Assembly: GCF_009455685.1 (NCBI RefSeq)
Contig: NZ_QPES01000001.1
Location: forward strand, 2,976,001 to 3,040,000
Length of the DNA: 64,000 nt
DNA from: Paraburkholderia hayleyella
GTDB taxonomy: Bacteria; Pseudomonadota; Gammaproteobacteria; Burkholderiales; Burkholderiaceae
Direction: 5' to 3'
Shown: positions 33,510 through 41,367 of the stretch, in pieces
Layout of the letters: the number at the start of each line of letters is the position of its first letter
Numbering within the stretch: position 1 is the stretch's first letter
Translations under genes and position numbers: made by a program
The notes under the pieces: generated by a model
Told to the model about the DNA's origin: nothing
What the model saw: the letters and a program-made list of their open reading frames with translations, nothing else
Databases searched by the model: none

Positions 33510-33986
33510 TCACAAGGTTGTTGAACTCGCTGAAGGGTGCCCCAGCTGGTGTTGGTATTGACAGCTGGCATTGTATGCATCAAAGCGGGCTTGATTGTCT
33601 ATGTGTTGCAACGGCATAGGCAATTTCGTTAGCTCCATGAACTCATTGTCCGGACGCTCATCGGGCAGGAATCGATAGTCGAAGTCACTTGCGCCTAGCG
33701 TCACGTCTACCAAACCGTTATCTGCTGCTCGGATCAGCGAGTGTGCGTAAAAAGCAACGAAGCCGTGTTCTTCCAACTGGCTTTGGTTAACCAGCCAACC
33801 ATGCACCGGCTGATCGAGTGGATGTTCTTTTACCCACTGTTCGACGTTTTTATGACAATGTCCCTTGCGCGCGTTGTACCCCTCAAATCCAAATTGGTCA
33901 CCAATACGCTTAACAGCCACGGCATCGCCGCTTCGCCTGAAGAGTTCTCCAGTCAGTTCTTTTGTGCATTTTGAAGCGTGAGTCAT
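33510..33986 (-). CDS. Unknown protein with a Cys-His-Asp, papain-like pattern
   Basis: 158 residues from the ATG at 33986, with CGGAGAA 9 bases upstream. No family is named with confidence. Visible pattern: C44 in KGHCHKNVEQWV, then VHGWLV (61-66), then H82 in FVAFYAHSLIRA, D94 in GLVDVTLG, and a late RFLPDE. The order Cys-Asn-GW-His-VDVT-FLPD resembles small papain/NlpC-like domains in which a Cys and a His plus an acidic residue form the active site. Soluble, no signal. It is the last gene of a tight leftward operon with the three small genes at 34004-34549. The C-terminal tail is His/Gln/Ser-rich. Confidence 0.65.
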   Translation of the reverse strand: MTHASKCTKELTGELFRRSGDAVAVKRIGDQFGFEGYNARKGHCHKNVEQWVKEHPLDQPVHGWLVNQSQLEEHGFVAFYAHSLIRAADNGLVDVTLGASDFDYRFLPDERPDNEFMELTKLPMPLQHIDNQARFDAYNASCQYQHQLGHPSASSTTL

Positions 33987-34003
33987 GCTGCTTCTCCGGT
34001 ACG

Positions 34004-34075
34004 TTATTGCTGAGGCCACTTCGGCGCCCGTGCTTCAGCGCCCAAGATCCGTTCAGCGAGGGGCTTCGTCGGCAT
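34004..34075 (-). CDS. 23-residue small ORF in the operon behind ruvB
   Basis: ATG at 34075, TAA ending at 34004. The peptide is MPTKPLAERILGAEARAPKW plus three residues. It fits exactly between the genes at 34084-34278 and 33510-33986 (8 and 17 bases gaps). Its position and lack of overlap favour translation, but length alone gives little support; it might instead be a leader for the downstream gene. Confidence 0.35.
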   Translation of the reverse strand: MPTKPLAERILGAEARAPKWPQQ

Positions 34076-34083
34076 GGTGTCGA

Positions 34084-34278
34084 TTAACGCGGTAGTTTTT
34101 TTGCTTCGCCGCCTGTGCGAATCATGAGTTCCAACGTCGCTTCGAGCCGAATCACCCGCTCCGTCAAACCCTCAATCTTCGCCTGCTGATCCTTGACCGT
34201 GCCAGCCAGCGATACCACCTTGTCATTCATCTTGATAACGGTCGTGAGCGCGTCCCACACCTTGTCTGTGACGCCCAT
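34084..34278 (-). CDS. Small coiled-coil protein
   Basis: 64 residues from the ATG at 34278 (a second ATG at 34230 is possible). Heptad-like pattern through VVSLAGTVKDQQAKIEGL and TERVIRLEATLELMIRTG suggests a coiled coil of about 40 residues, ending KKLPR. It overlaps the end of the upstream RHH-like gene by 56 bases in another frame, or by 8 from the second start. No family recognised. Confidence 0.5.
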   Translation of the reverse strand: MGVTDKVWDALTTVIKMNDKVVSLAGTVKDQQAKIEGLTERVIRLEATLELMIRTGGEAKKLPR

Positions 34279-34549
34279 TAGTGCTTGCCATCATCGCTGC
34301 AATTCGCTTGTTCGACTCCGCGACGAAGGCAAGCATGTCGTCTAGTGCATTGTTCGCTTCGTTCGTGGAGGCATTCACGCGCGCGATCAGCGCGTACAAA
34401 TCCTGTTCGTCCTCGTGCGGCATGAAGCCCTGCGCCGCCTGACGCATCAACTCGCTCACGTTAAGCCCGAGCCGCTTTGCGGTACTCGTAATCTCCTGCT
34501 TCTGAACCGCCGTCACCTGAACCACGATCCGCTCTGTTGCCGTTGCCAT
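34223..34549 (-). CDS. Ribbon-helix-helix-like (MobC/CopG-type) DNA-binding protein
   Basis: 108 residues. The N-terminal 45 residues fit the ribbon-helix-helix pattern: a strand (ERIVVQVTAVQ) then helix KQEITSTAKRLG and turn LNVSELMRQAAQG. This is common in plasmid mobilisation (MobC-like) proteins and antitoxins. The rest is helical (ALIARVNASTNEANNALDDML). GGGGTGG stands just before the ATG. It is the first gene of the four-gene operon and the likely autoregulator. It suggests plasmid or integrated-element ancestry. Confidence 0.6.
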   Translation of the reverse strand: MATATERIVVQVTAVQKQEITSTAKRLGLNVSELMRQAAQGFMPHEDEQDLYALIARVNASTNEANNALDDMLAFVAESNKRIAAMMASTNGRHRQGVGRAHDRYQDE

Positions 34550-34559
34550 TTACCACCCC

Positions 34560-34575
34560 CATGTACATGTCCATG
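34560..34575. promoter_or_regulatory. Possible RHH operator (three CATG steps)
   Basis: CATG occurs at 34560, 34566 and 34572, an exact 6-base periodicity, immediately upstream of the ribosome-binding site of the RHH-like gene. Tandem short half-sites are typical of ribbon-helix-helix operators. Suggestive only. Confidence 0.3.
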
Positions 34576-34664
34576 ACGCGTACGTTTTAGGTTCGCCCGT
34601 TATTAAATCAAGTCGTTTAGGGTAGAAAGGCAAGGCGCAACGAAATGATGGAGACATCAAACGC

Positions 34665-35366
34665 CTAGCGCCCCGCCTCCGGCGCCTGCCGCAGCACGTC
34701 CTTGAGCGTATCGTCCTGGCTGCCTTCGGCCAGATCCGCCAGATGCGCCACATCCGCCCACGACACCACCGTTGCCACCTCGCCTTCGAGATCCACCACG
34801 TCCACCACGTTAAGGCTGGTGTTCAGCAAGGCATAGTTGCGTGGCGCATCGAGTGACAAACGCTGCGCTAGCCGGTACACGCAATCCAGCACCCCGCCAT
34901 GCGTGACACAGGCAATGCGCCCGCCCGGATGCGCGGCGACCAGCGGCGCAAGGGCCTGCAGCACGCGATGATAAAACGCGCGCTGCGACTCGCCCTGGGG
35001 GGGCGCGAAACCGGCATCGCGGCTTTGCCAATGAGCGTATTCATTGGGAAAGCGCTCGGCGATCTGCGCACTGTCGTATCCCTGAAACGCGCCGTATGAA
35101 CGCTCGCGCAAGCCTTCGCTCAACTGCAGCGGCAAACCGAGCGCGGCGCCGATGGGCTGCGCGGTTTGCTGGGCGCGCAGCAGGTCACTCGAATAAACCG
35201 CATCCAGCCGCGCCCCTTCTTTTACTTCTGCCGCCAGCCGTTGCGCCAGACGCCTCGCCTGGTCGATTCCGCTTTCAGCGAGCGGAATATCCATATGGCC
35301 CTGGATGCGCTTGATGCGGTTCCACGCGGTTTCGCCGTGGCGGATAAAAAGAATCTGGGTGGCCAT
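34665..35366 (-). CDS. Histidine phosphatase family protein (GpmB/CobC-like)
   Basis: 233 residues. The phosphatase RHG motif is at the start (ILFIRHGETAWNRIKRIQGH), the second Arg in VYSSDLLRAQQTA, the proton donor Glu in LRERSYGAFQG, and the second His in IACVTHGGVLDCV. These proteins are often annotated as phosphoglycerate mutase but usually act as phosphatases. It follows tyrS and dtd on the same strand (52-base gap), in a conserved beta-proteobacterial order. Substrate unknown. Confidence 0.92.
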   Translation of the reverse strand: MATQILFIRHGETAWNRIKRIQGHMDIPLAESGIDQARRLAQRLAAEVKEGARLDAVYSSDLLRAQQTAQPIGAALGLPLQLSEGLRERSYGAFQGYDSAQIAERFPNEYAHWQSRDAGFAPPQGESQRAFYHRVLQALAPLVAAHPGGRIACVTHGGVLDCVYRLAQRLSLDAPRNYALLNTSLNVVDVVDLEGEVATVVSWADVAHLADLAEGSQDDTLKDVLRQAPEAGR

Positions 35367-35418
35367 AAGAAGAAACGCTCAAGAACGAAAAAATGAAAAA
35401 ACGGCAAGAACCCGCGCA

Positions 35419-35877
35419 TCAGGCCTGCGTTTGCAACCAGAACGTCACCGGACCATCGTTGAGCAGCGACACTTGCATATCCGCGCCGAACTCGCCGGTT
35501 TCAACCAGCGGATGCTTCATCCGCGCCGCCGCGACGAAAGCATCGAACAGGCGGCGGCCTTCGTCCGGAGGCGCCGCAGGCGTAAAGCTGGGACGCGTGC
35601 CGCTGCGAGTATCCGCCGCCAGCGTGAACTGCGGCACCAGCAGCAAACCGCCCGCCTGCCCCGCGCCATCCAGATTCTGCACAGACAGGTTCATCTTGTC
35701 CGCCGCATCGCTAAACACCCGGTAGCCCAGCAGACGCGCAAGCAAACGCTCGACAGCTGCATCAGTGTCCTCGCGCTCGGCACAGAGAAACACCAGCAAC
35801 CCCCGGCCAATCGCCCCGGTGACCCGCTCGCCCACGCGCACCTCGGCATGGCGCACCCGCTGTAGCAGCGCGATCAT
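35419..35877 (-). CDS. dtd: D-aminoacyl-tRNA deacylase
   Basis: 152 residues. Family signatures: MIALLQRVRHAEVRVG, GGLLLVPQFTLAADTRSGTR (the SQFTL-type catalytic stretch) and NDGPVTFWL near the end (GP motif). It removes D-amino acids mischarged on tRNA and matches its neighbour tyrosyl-tRNA synthetase, which can charge D-Tyr. Starts 8 bases after the tyrS stop. Confidence 0.96.
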   Translation of the reverse strand: MIALLQRVRHAEVRVGERVTGAIGRGLLVFLCAEREDTDAAVERLLARLLGYRVFSDAADKMNLSVQNLDGAGQAGGLLLVPQFTLAADTRSGTRPSFTPAAPPDEGRRLFDAFVAAARMKHPLVETGEFGADMQVSLLNDGPVTFWLQTQA

Positions 35878-35885
35878 GTGGCTGC

Positions 35886-37157
35886 TCAGTTCAGCGTAAT
35901 GCGGGCAAAGCGGCGCTTGCCGACCTGCACCACGTATTCGCCCGCGTCGAGCTTCAGGCCTTTATCGGACACCACCGCGCCATCCACCTTCACCCCGCCC
36001 TGCTCGATATTCCGCAGCGCCTCGCTGGTGGAGGGCACCAGCCCCGCTTGCTTGAGCAACTGCCCAAGCGCCAGCGGTGCACCGCTGAGCGTCACCGCGG
36101 CGATCTCGTCCGGCACTCCGCCTTTGGCGCGATGGTTGAAGTCGTCCAGCGCCCGTTGCGCCTCCGCCGCCGAATGAAACCGCGTCACGATTTCTTGCGC
36201 CAGCATCACCTTGAAGTCACGCGGATTGCGGCCTGTTTCGGCCTCGCGGCGAAAGCCCTCAATCTGCTCCAGCGAGCGGAACGACAGCAACTCGAAGTAA
36301 CGCCACATCAGCACGTCAGAGATGCTCATCAGCTTGCCGAACATATCGGCCGGCTTTTCGCTGATGCCGATGTAATTGTGTTTCGACTTCGACATTTTCT
36401 CGACGCCATCGAGCCCTTCGAGCAAGGGCATCGTCAGGATGCACTGCTGCGCCTGACCGTACTGCTTTTGCAGTTCGCGGCCCACCAGCAGGTTGAATTT
36501 CTGGTCGGTGCCACCGAGTTCGAGATCGGCATTCAGCGCGACCGAATCGTAACCTTGCATCAGTGGATAGAGAAACTCGTGAATCGAGATCGGCACGCCA
36601 CCCTGAAAGCGCCGGGTGAAATCTTCACGTTCAAGAATGCGTGCCACGGTGTAGCGCGAAGCAAGCTTGATCAGGCCGTCGGCGCCCAACGGCAGCGACC
36701 ATTCACTGTTGTAACGAATCTCCGTTTTATCGCGGTCCAGCACCAGGGCGGCCTGATCGAAATAGGTTTTCGCATTCGTTTCGATCTGCTCACGCGTGAG
36801 CGGCGGACGCGTGGCATTGCGGCCTGAGGGATCGCCAATCAGGGAGGTAAAGTCGCCAATCAGAAAAATCACCGTATGACCGAGGTCTTGCAACTGGCGC
36901 ATCTTGTTGAGCACCACGGTGTGGCCGAGATGGATATCCGGTGCGGTCGGATCAAGGCCAAGCTTGATGCGCAACGGCGTGCCCGAGGCCGCGCTTCTGG
37001 CGAGTTTTTGTGCGAATTCGTCTTCTACCAGCAGTTCGTCCGCGCCACGCCGGGTGACGGCCAACGCGTGGCGGACCTCATCGGTGAGCGGAAGAAGGGG
37101 GCTGGCCTGAGGCGTGGACGCCTGGGGGGTGGACGTAGAGGTCGGCTCGAAGCTCAT
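35886..37157 (-). CDS. tyrS: Tyrosyl-tRNA synthetase
   Basis: 423 residues from the ATG at 37157 (MSFEPTSTS); further ATGs at 37193 and 37229 are in frame but add residues foreign to the family. Class I synthetase of the TyrRS long-HIGH type: DIHLGHTVVLNKM, LLVGRELQKQYG, and the KMSKS loop as KMSKSKHNYIG. C-terminal S4 RNA-binding domain (GGVKVDGAVVSDKGL). A Thr/Ser/Pro-repeat lead covers residues 4-20. First gene of tyrS-dtd-phosphatase, divergent from anmK. Confidence 0.96.
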   Translation of the reverse strand: MSFEPTSTSTPQASTPQASPLLPLTDEVRHALAVTRRGADELLVEDEFAQKLARSAASGTPLRIKLGLDPTAPDIHLGHTVVLNKMRQLQDLGHTVIFLIGDFTSLIGDPSGRNATRPPLTREQIETNAKTYFDQAALVLDRDKTEIRYNSEWSLPLGADGLIKLASRYTVARILEREDFTRRFQGGVPISIHEFLYPLMQGYDSVALNADLELGGTDQKFNLLVGRELQKQYGQAQQCILTMPLLEGLDGVEKMSKSKHNYIGISEKPADMFGKLMSISDVLMWRYFELLSFRSLEQIEGFRREAETGRNPRDFKVMLAQEIVTRFHSAAEAQRALDDFNHRAKGGVPDEIAAVTLSGAPLALGQLLKQAGLVPSTSEALRNIEQGGVKVDGAVVSDKGLKLDAGEYVVQVGKRRFARITLN

Positions 37158-37325
37158 GCTGGATTGGATCGCAAAAAGAAAAGATTGTCCCATAGATAAG
37201 TGCGTGGCTTGCAGCCGAACCATGCCCAATGCGGCCCGCGCTCACCTCATCGGCCCGGGTTAGGCCTTACGCTGACGCGCAGTTCCGCTGATAATCGCGC
37301 ATCGACCGAAAACAGGGATCTCACC

Positions 37326-38462
37326 GTGACACGCAATACCGCAAGTGCAAGCAACGTGTATTTTGGCTTGATGTCGGGCACCAGCATGGATGGCGTCGAT
37401 GGCATCGCCGTCGAGTTCTTCCCGGACAAGCCACCGGTGGTGCGGGGAGAAGCGTTCGAGGGGTTTTCGGCAGGCTTGCGCGAGGCGCTCTTCGCGCTGC
37501 AGCAACCCGGCGACAACGAAATCGAACGCGAAGCGCTGGCAGCCAATGCACTTGCCACGCGTTACATGGTCTGCTGCCACGAGTTGCTGCGCGGCAGCGG
37601 CCTGTCAGCCGCCGATGTACGCGCCATCGGCGTCCATGGCCAGACCGTGCGCCATCGCCCCGATAAGGGCTATACGCGGCAGATCAACAACCCGGCGTTG
37701 CTGGCGGAAATGACGCAGATCGATGTCGTCGCCGATTTCCGCAGCCGCGATCTCGCCGCAGGCGGCCAGGGCGCGCCGCTGGTTCCGGCATTTCACGCAA
37801 CGATCTTCGGCGTCTCCAACGAAACCCGGGTGGTGTGCAACCTGGGCGGCATCAGCAACATCACGATTCTCGGTGCGCAAGGGCATGTGCGCGGCTTCGA
37901 CTGTGGGCCCGGCAATGTCTTCCTCGATGCCTGGGCGCAGCGCCACCTGGGCCGGCCCTTCGATGAAAACGGCCAGTTCGCCGCCCGTGGACAAACCCAC
38001 CGGCCGCTCTTGCATGCCCTGCTGGAAGAGCCGTTTTTCGCCCAGCAGCCGCCTAAAAGCACCGGGCGCGACCTGTTTAGTCCCGCCTGGCTCGATGCGC
38101 GGCTCGCATCGCATCCGGGTATCAGCCCGGAGGATGTCCAGGCAACGCTGACCGCGCTCACCGCTGTGACCGTGGCGCGGGAGATCGAACGCCACGCGCC
38201 GGAGAGCCGGGCGGTTTATGTCTGTGGTGGGGGCGCGCGCAATCCTGTGCTGCTAAAGGCCTTGCAAACTGCACTGGAAGAAAGCGGGGCGAGTGGCGTG
38301 CCGGTGCTGACCACCGAGGCGCTGGGTGTACCGCCGCAGCAGGTTGAGCCGATGGCGTTCGCGTGGCTGGCACAGCGCTGCCTGGCCCGCGCGCCGGGAA
38401 ATCTTCCATCTGTGACGGGCGCGGCGGGTGAGCGCGTGCTGGGGGCGATTTATCCGCGTTAG
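37326..38462 (+). CDS. anmK: Anhydro-N-acetylmuramic acid kinase
   Basis: 378 residues from a GTG at 37326 (AGGGA 8 bases upstream). An ATG at 37200 would add 42 family-foreign residues and overlap the divergent promoter region. Signatures: YFGLMSGTSMDGVDG, GVHGQTVRHRP, NLGGISNIT, FDCGPGN and VCGGGARN. The kinase cleaves and phosphorylates 1,6-anhydro-MurNAc during cell-wall recycling. Divergent from tyrS, ending at a strong terminator. Confidence 0.95.
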   Translation: MTRNTASASNVYFGLMSGTSMDGVDGIAVEFFPDKPPVVRGEAFEGFSAGLREALFALQQPGDNEIEREALAANALATRYMVCCHELLRGSGLSAADVRAIGVHGQTVRHRPDKGYTRQINNPALLAEMTQIDVVADFRSRDLAAGGQGAPLVPAFHATIFGVSNETRVVCNLGGISNITILGAQGHVRGFDCGPGNVFLDAWAQRHLGRPFDENGQFAARGQTHRPLLHALLEEPFFAQQPPKSTGRDLFSPAWLDARLASHPGISPEDVQATLTALTAVTVAREIERHAPESRAVYVCGGGARNPVLLKALQTALEESGASGVPVLTTEALGVPPQQVEPMAFAWLAQRCLARAPGNLPSVTGAAGERVLGAIYPR

Positions 38463-38614
38463 GACGGCGCCAGGACGCGTTGAGGAAGGGACGTTTTCAG
38501 GGAAATAAACTCGTTTGCGCAACGTCTCTTCCCACCCAGATTTAATATAAAAATCAATTAATCAAAATAAATTCGGCATCAACGATGCCATCGCCCCTGT
38601 CATCCACGCAAAAA

Positions 38615-38652
38615 AACGGCCCGGGGCGCAGTCAACTGCGCCCCGGGCCGTT
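38615..38652. terminator. Bidirectional terminator between anmK and erpA
   Basis: A near-perfect palindrome of two 17-18-base arms (38615-38632 with 38635-38652) flanked by A6 on the left (U-tract for the minus strand) and TTCATTT on the right. The genes converge here. Confidence 0.9.
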
Positions 38653-38700
38653 CATTTCAAATTTCGTGCGTCTTGTGCCTTGCCGCCAACCGCGTCACCC

Positions 38701-39084
38701 TCACACCGAGAACGACGAACCGCAACTGCAGTTGCTTGTCGCATTCGGATTTTTAATCACGAACTGCGCGCCATTGAGGTCATCTTTATAGTCAATCTCC
38801 GCGCCCACCAGATACTGATAGCTCATCGAATCGATCAGCAATTGCACGCCAATCTTTTCCATCACGGTATCGTCTTCGTTCGTTTCTTCGTCGAAGGTGA
38901 AACCATACTGGAAGCCCGAGCAGCCACCGCCCTGGACAAACACACGCAGCTTCAGATTGGGATTGTCTTCTTCGTCGATCAGTTGCTTGACCTTCTCCGC
39001 GGCGGCATCGGTAAACACGATGGGCGTGGGCATGCCGGTCACGGGGGATGCAGGGGACACGGGGATATCAGCGACAGCGTTCAT
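38701..39084 (-). CDS. erpA: ErpA, iron-sulfur cluster insertion protein
   Basis: 127 residues from the ATG at 39084. A-type carrier with the three cluster cysteines in GGGCSGFQYGF and SNCSCGSSF. It delivers Fe-S clusters to apo-proteins, notably those of isoprenoid synthesis. An N-terminal Pro/Val-rich lead of ~20 residues precedes the domain. In beta-proteobacteria it commonly neighbours rpsI and rplM, as here. Confidence 0.95.
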   Translation of the reverse strand: MNAVADIPVSPASPVTGMPTPIVFTDAAAEKVKQLIDEEDNPNLKLRVFVQGGGCSGFQYGFTFDEETNEDDTVMEKIGVQLLIDSMSYQYLVGAEIDYKDDLNGAQFVIKNPNATSNCSCGSSFSV

Positions 39085-39510
39085 TCCAAATCTCCAAAAA
39101 AGCCTATGTGCGCCATTGTAGGGCTGATCCCAAAATCGTGCTGAAAGCAATAAATTCAATGACTTTTAGGTGCCAGATGGCTGGATAAGCAGATAAGCGC
39201 TCATCGGCCAGGTGCAATGTCGCGCCGGGATGAGCCAGGGAAAAAACATGCCAGAAATCAAAACCTTCGCGCTGTTCATCCTGCCGGCATGAGCCGAGAT
39301 CGTCGGATGCTATCTGCCCTATTTATAGTTGCGACAGGATAAATCCGCGTGGCTGCGGCTTCCTGCGGCATTGAGCCTCCCGGCGTTCGCCAGCCCGTAG
39401 CGCCCACGAAAAAAGCCGCCAGCGCAAAAACACTGACGGCTTTTTGGTGTGGCATGGCCTGCGCAATACAAACATCGCAAACCAGGACAAACCTCGCAAA
39501 CCCCGAACGC
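39085..39510. other. Intergenic region between rpsI and erpA
   Basis: 426 bases. It contains the rpsI terminator (39410-39445) and presumably the erpA promoter within 39085-39250. Otherwise nothing recognisable. Confidence 0.5.
39410..39445 (-). terminator. Rho-independent terminator of rplM-rpsI
   Basis: Stem 39410-39422 with 39433-39445, one mismatch, loop rich in A, ending in AAAAA/TTTTT. It lies 66 bases past the rpsI stop on the minus strand. Confidence 0.85.
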
Positions 39511-39903
39511 TTAACGCTTCGAGAATTGCTTGCGGCGGCGTGCCTTGTGGAAACCCACTTTCTTGCGTTCCACTTCACGTGCATCACGCGTCACGAAACC
39601 AGCGTGTGACAGAGCCGGCTTCAGCGTTGCATCGTAGTCCATCAGCGCGCGGGTGATGCCGTGGCGCACAGCACCTGCCTGACCTGTTTCGCCGCCACCC
39701 GACACGTTGACCTTGATGTCGAACGTAGCCGCGTGATTCGTGAGTTCGAGCGGCTGGCGCACGATCATCAGCGAAGTTTCGCGTGAAAAATAGTCAGCGA
39801 TAGGCTTGCCGTTGACAACGATATCGCCCTTGCCAGCCTTGATGAAAACCCGAGCGACCGCGCTCTTGCGGCGGCCCGTGCCGTAATTCCAGTTACCGAT
39901 CAT
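39511..39903 (-). CDS. rpsI: 30S ribosomal protein S9
   Basis: 130 residues. NYGTGRRKSAVARVFIKAGKG at the start, GGGETGQAGAVRHGITRAL in the middle and the basic tail RKKVGFHKARRRKQFSKR that reaches the ribosomal P site. Starts 11 bases after rplM. Confidence 0.99.
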   Translation of the reverse strand: MIGNWNYGTGRRKSAVARVFIKAGKGDIVVNGKPIADYFSRETSLMIVRQPLELTNHAATFDIKVNVSGGGETGQAGAVRHGITRALMDYDATLKPALSHAGFVTRDAREVERKKVGFHKARRRKQFSKR

Positions 39904-39914
39904 ATGGGCTCCCC

Positions 39915-40343
39915 TTAGATCTCGAGCGCTTTCGGCTGTTGCGCCGAATGCGGATGCGTTGCTTCAGCGTAGACCTTCAGCTTCTTGATCATCGCGTAAC
40001 CGAGCGGGCCCTTCGGCAGCATGCCCTTGACCGCTTTCTCGAGCGCGCGGCCCGGGAAGCGTTCCTGCATCTTGCCGAATGTCGTTTCGTAAATGCCGCC
40101 CGGATAGCCCGAGTGGCGGTAGTACTTCTTGTCTGTGGCCTTGTTGCCCGTGACCCTCAGCTTGCCGGCGTTGATAACGATGATGAAATCACCGGTGTCG
40201 ACGTGCGGAGTGAACTCTGGCTTGTGCTTGCCGCGAAGACGGTGTGCCACTTCGCTGGCGACACGCCCGAGGACCTTGTCCGTCGCGTCAATCACGTACC
40301 ATTCGCGCGTCACCTCATGGGCTTTTGCGGAAAACGTCTTCAT
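39915..40343 (-). CDS. rplM: 50S ribosomal protein L13
   Basis: 142 residues. WYVIDATDKVLGRVASEVA, KHKPEFTPHVDTGDFIIVINA and GMLPKGPLGYAMIKKLKVYAE are the L13 signatures. First gene of the rplM-rpsI operon. A sigma-70-like promoter lies about 120 bases upstream. Confidence 0.99.
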   Translation of the reverse strand: MKTFSAKAHEVTREWYVIDATDKVLGRVASEVAHRLRGKHKPEFTPHVDTGDFIIVINAGKLRVTGNKATDKKYYRHSGYPGGIYETTFGKMQERFPGRALEKAVKGMLPKGPLGYAMIKKLKVYAEATHPHSAQQPKALEI

Positions 40344-40722
40344 GATCGATCCAATAAAATTGCTTTGCCCAGTCTTGTCCTGCTTAGCTTTTGGCGCGTC
40401 GAGGCGCCGTGCAGGCTCTCCCTGTTCTTCCCCCCGCGGGCATATGCGGCGAAAAGCCCTGAATTATAAAGGAATTTTTTGTCCGATGGCAAAATTTGCG
40501 CGGCCGGACACTTGACACCCTCCGGAACAAGTTATTGCGCCCCCCTTCCTCCTGCATTCGGGCCGGCGTCTGCCCGCCCCGGCGCCATCGCAAATTTGCG
40601 CGCATCTCCTACAAATTTACCGACATCTCCGTCCTTTCCCTGTCTTTTCTACGAATTTTCGACGGAACTGGACAACCGCTCTCCGTTAGAATCAAACGCT
40701 CCCTTTTATTTCAGGACAAAAC
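40344..40722. other. Divergent region between rplM and the response regulator
   Basis: 379 bases holding the rplM promoter (see 40463-40492) and the upstream region of the response-regulator gene. GC-rich on the left, with repeated short ACAAATTT / CAAATTTGCG elements at about 40590-40622. No gene. Confidence 0.5.
40463..40492 (-). promoter_or_regulatory. Sigma-70-like promoter of rplM-rpsI
   Basis: On the minus strand TTGCCA (40492-40487), an 18-base spacer and TATAAT (40468-40463). A start near 40455 would give a leader of about 110 bases, typical of ribosomal-protein operons. Confidence 0.65.
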
Positions 40723-41367
40723 ATGAAGCGGATCGGCTTGGCCGACGACCATCCCGTAATCATGGATGCGCTCGAATCAACGCTTACGGAAGCACGCATT
40801 TATCAGATCGTGTTCAAGGTCCGGACCGGTGAGCAATTGCTGGATGCCCTGCGTACGCAAAATTGCGATATTGCCGTGACTGATTACTCCATGACCCAGG
40901 GCGTGCCCAGCGGGGATGGCCTCGCCCTGATCGAGCGTGTGCTGCGGCAATTTCCCCAGCTCCGGCTGGTGGTGTTCACGATGCTGTCCAACCCCGCGCT
41001 CTGCAACCAGCTGGTCAAACTCGGCGTGCACGGCATCGTCAGCAAGAACGACGAGCGCGGCGAAATCCTCTCCGCCTTGCGTGCCATCGAAGCCGGCCAT
41101 GCGTTGCCCTACTGCTCCCCTAGCGTGCGCGGCTGGCTGGCCGCACAGCCATCGGCCCATGGCGACAGCATGACTTCTTCGCTGAGCCAGCGCGAGATGG
41201 ACGTCGTGCGTCTTTTCGCTCAGGGCCAGACACTCGATGAAATCGCGGGCAATCTCAACCGGGCCAAAAGCACGGTTGCCACCCATAAACAACACGCGAT
41301 GCAAAAACTCGGGATCACGAACAATGCCGACCTGATCTGCTACGCGTATGAAACCGGTATTGTCTAG
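40723..41367 (+). CDS. Response regulator, LuxR/NarL (BvgA/EvgA-like) type
   Basis: 214 residues. Receiver domain begins KRIGLADDHPVIMDAL with phosphoacceptor D54 in IAVTDYSM and the conserved Lys in GIVSKNDERG. The C-terminal HTH is LuxR-type: LSQREMDVVRLFAQGQTLDEIAGNLNRAKSTVATHKQHAMQKLG. Its end overlaps the start of the hybrid kinase by 20 bases, so the two are a cognate pair. Resembles BvgA/EvgA regulators of surface structures and virulence genes. Confidence 0.92.
   Translation: MKRIGLADDHPVIMDALESTLTEARIYQIVFKVRTGEQLLDALRTQNCDIAVTDYSMTQGVPSGDGLALIERVLRQFPQLRLVVFTMLSNPALCNQLVKLGVHGIVSKNDERGEILSALRAIEAGHALPYCSPSVRGWLAAQPSAHGDSMTSSLSQREMDVVRLFAQGQTLDEIAGNLNRAKSTVATHKQHAMQKLGITNNADLICYAYETGIV

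Noticed and set aside
37200..37325. An ATG start for anmK 126 bases upstream
   Set aside because: Adds residues not seen in the family and overlaps the tyrS promoter side; the GTG at 37326 has a good ribosome-binding site.
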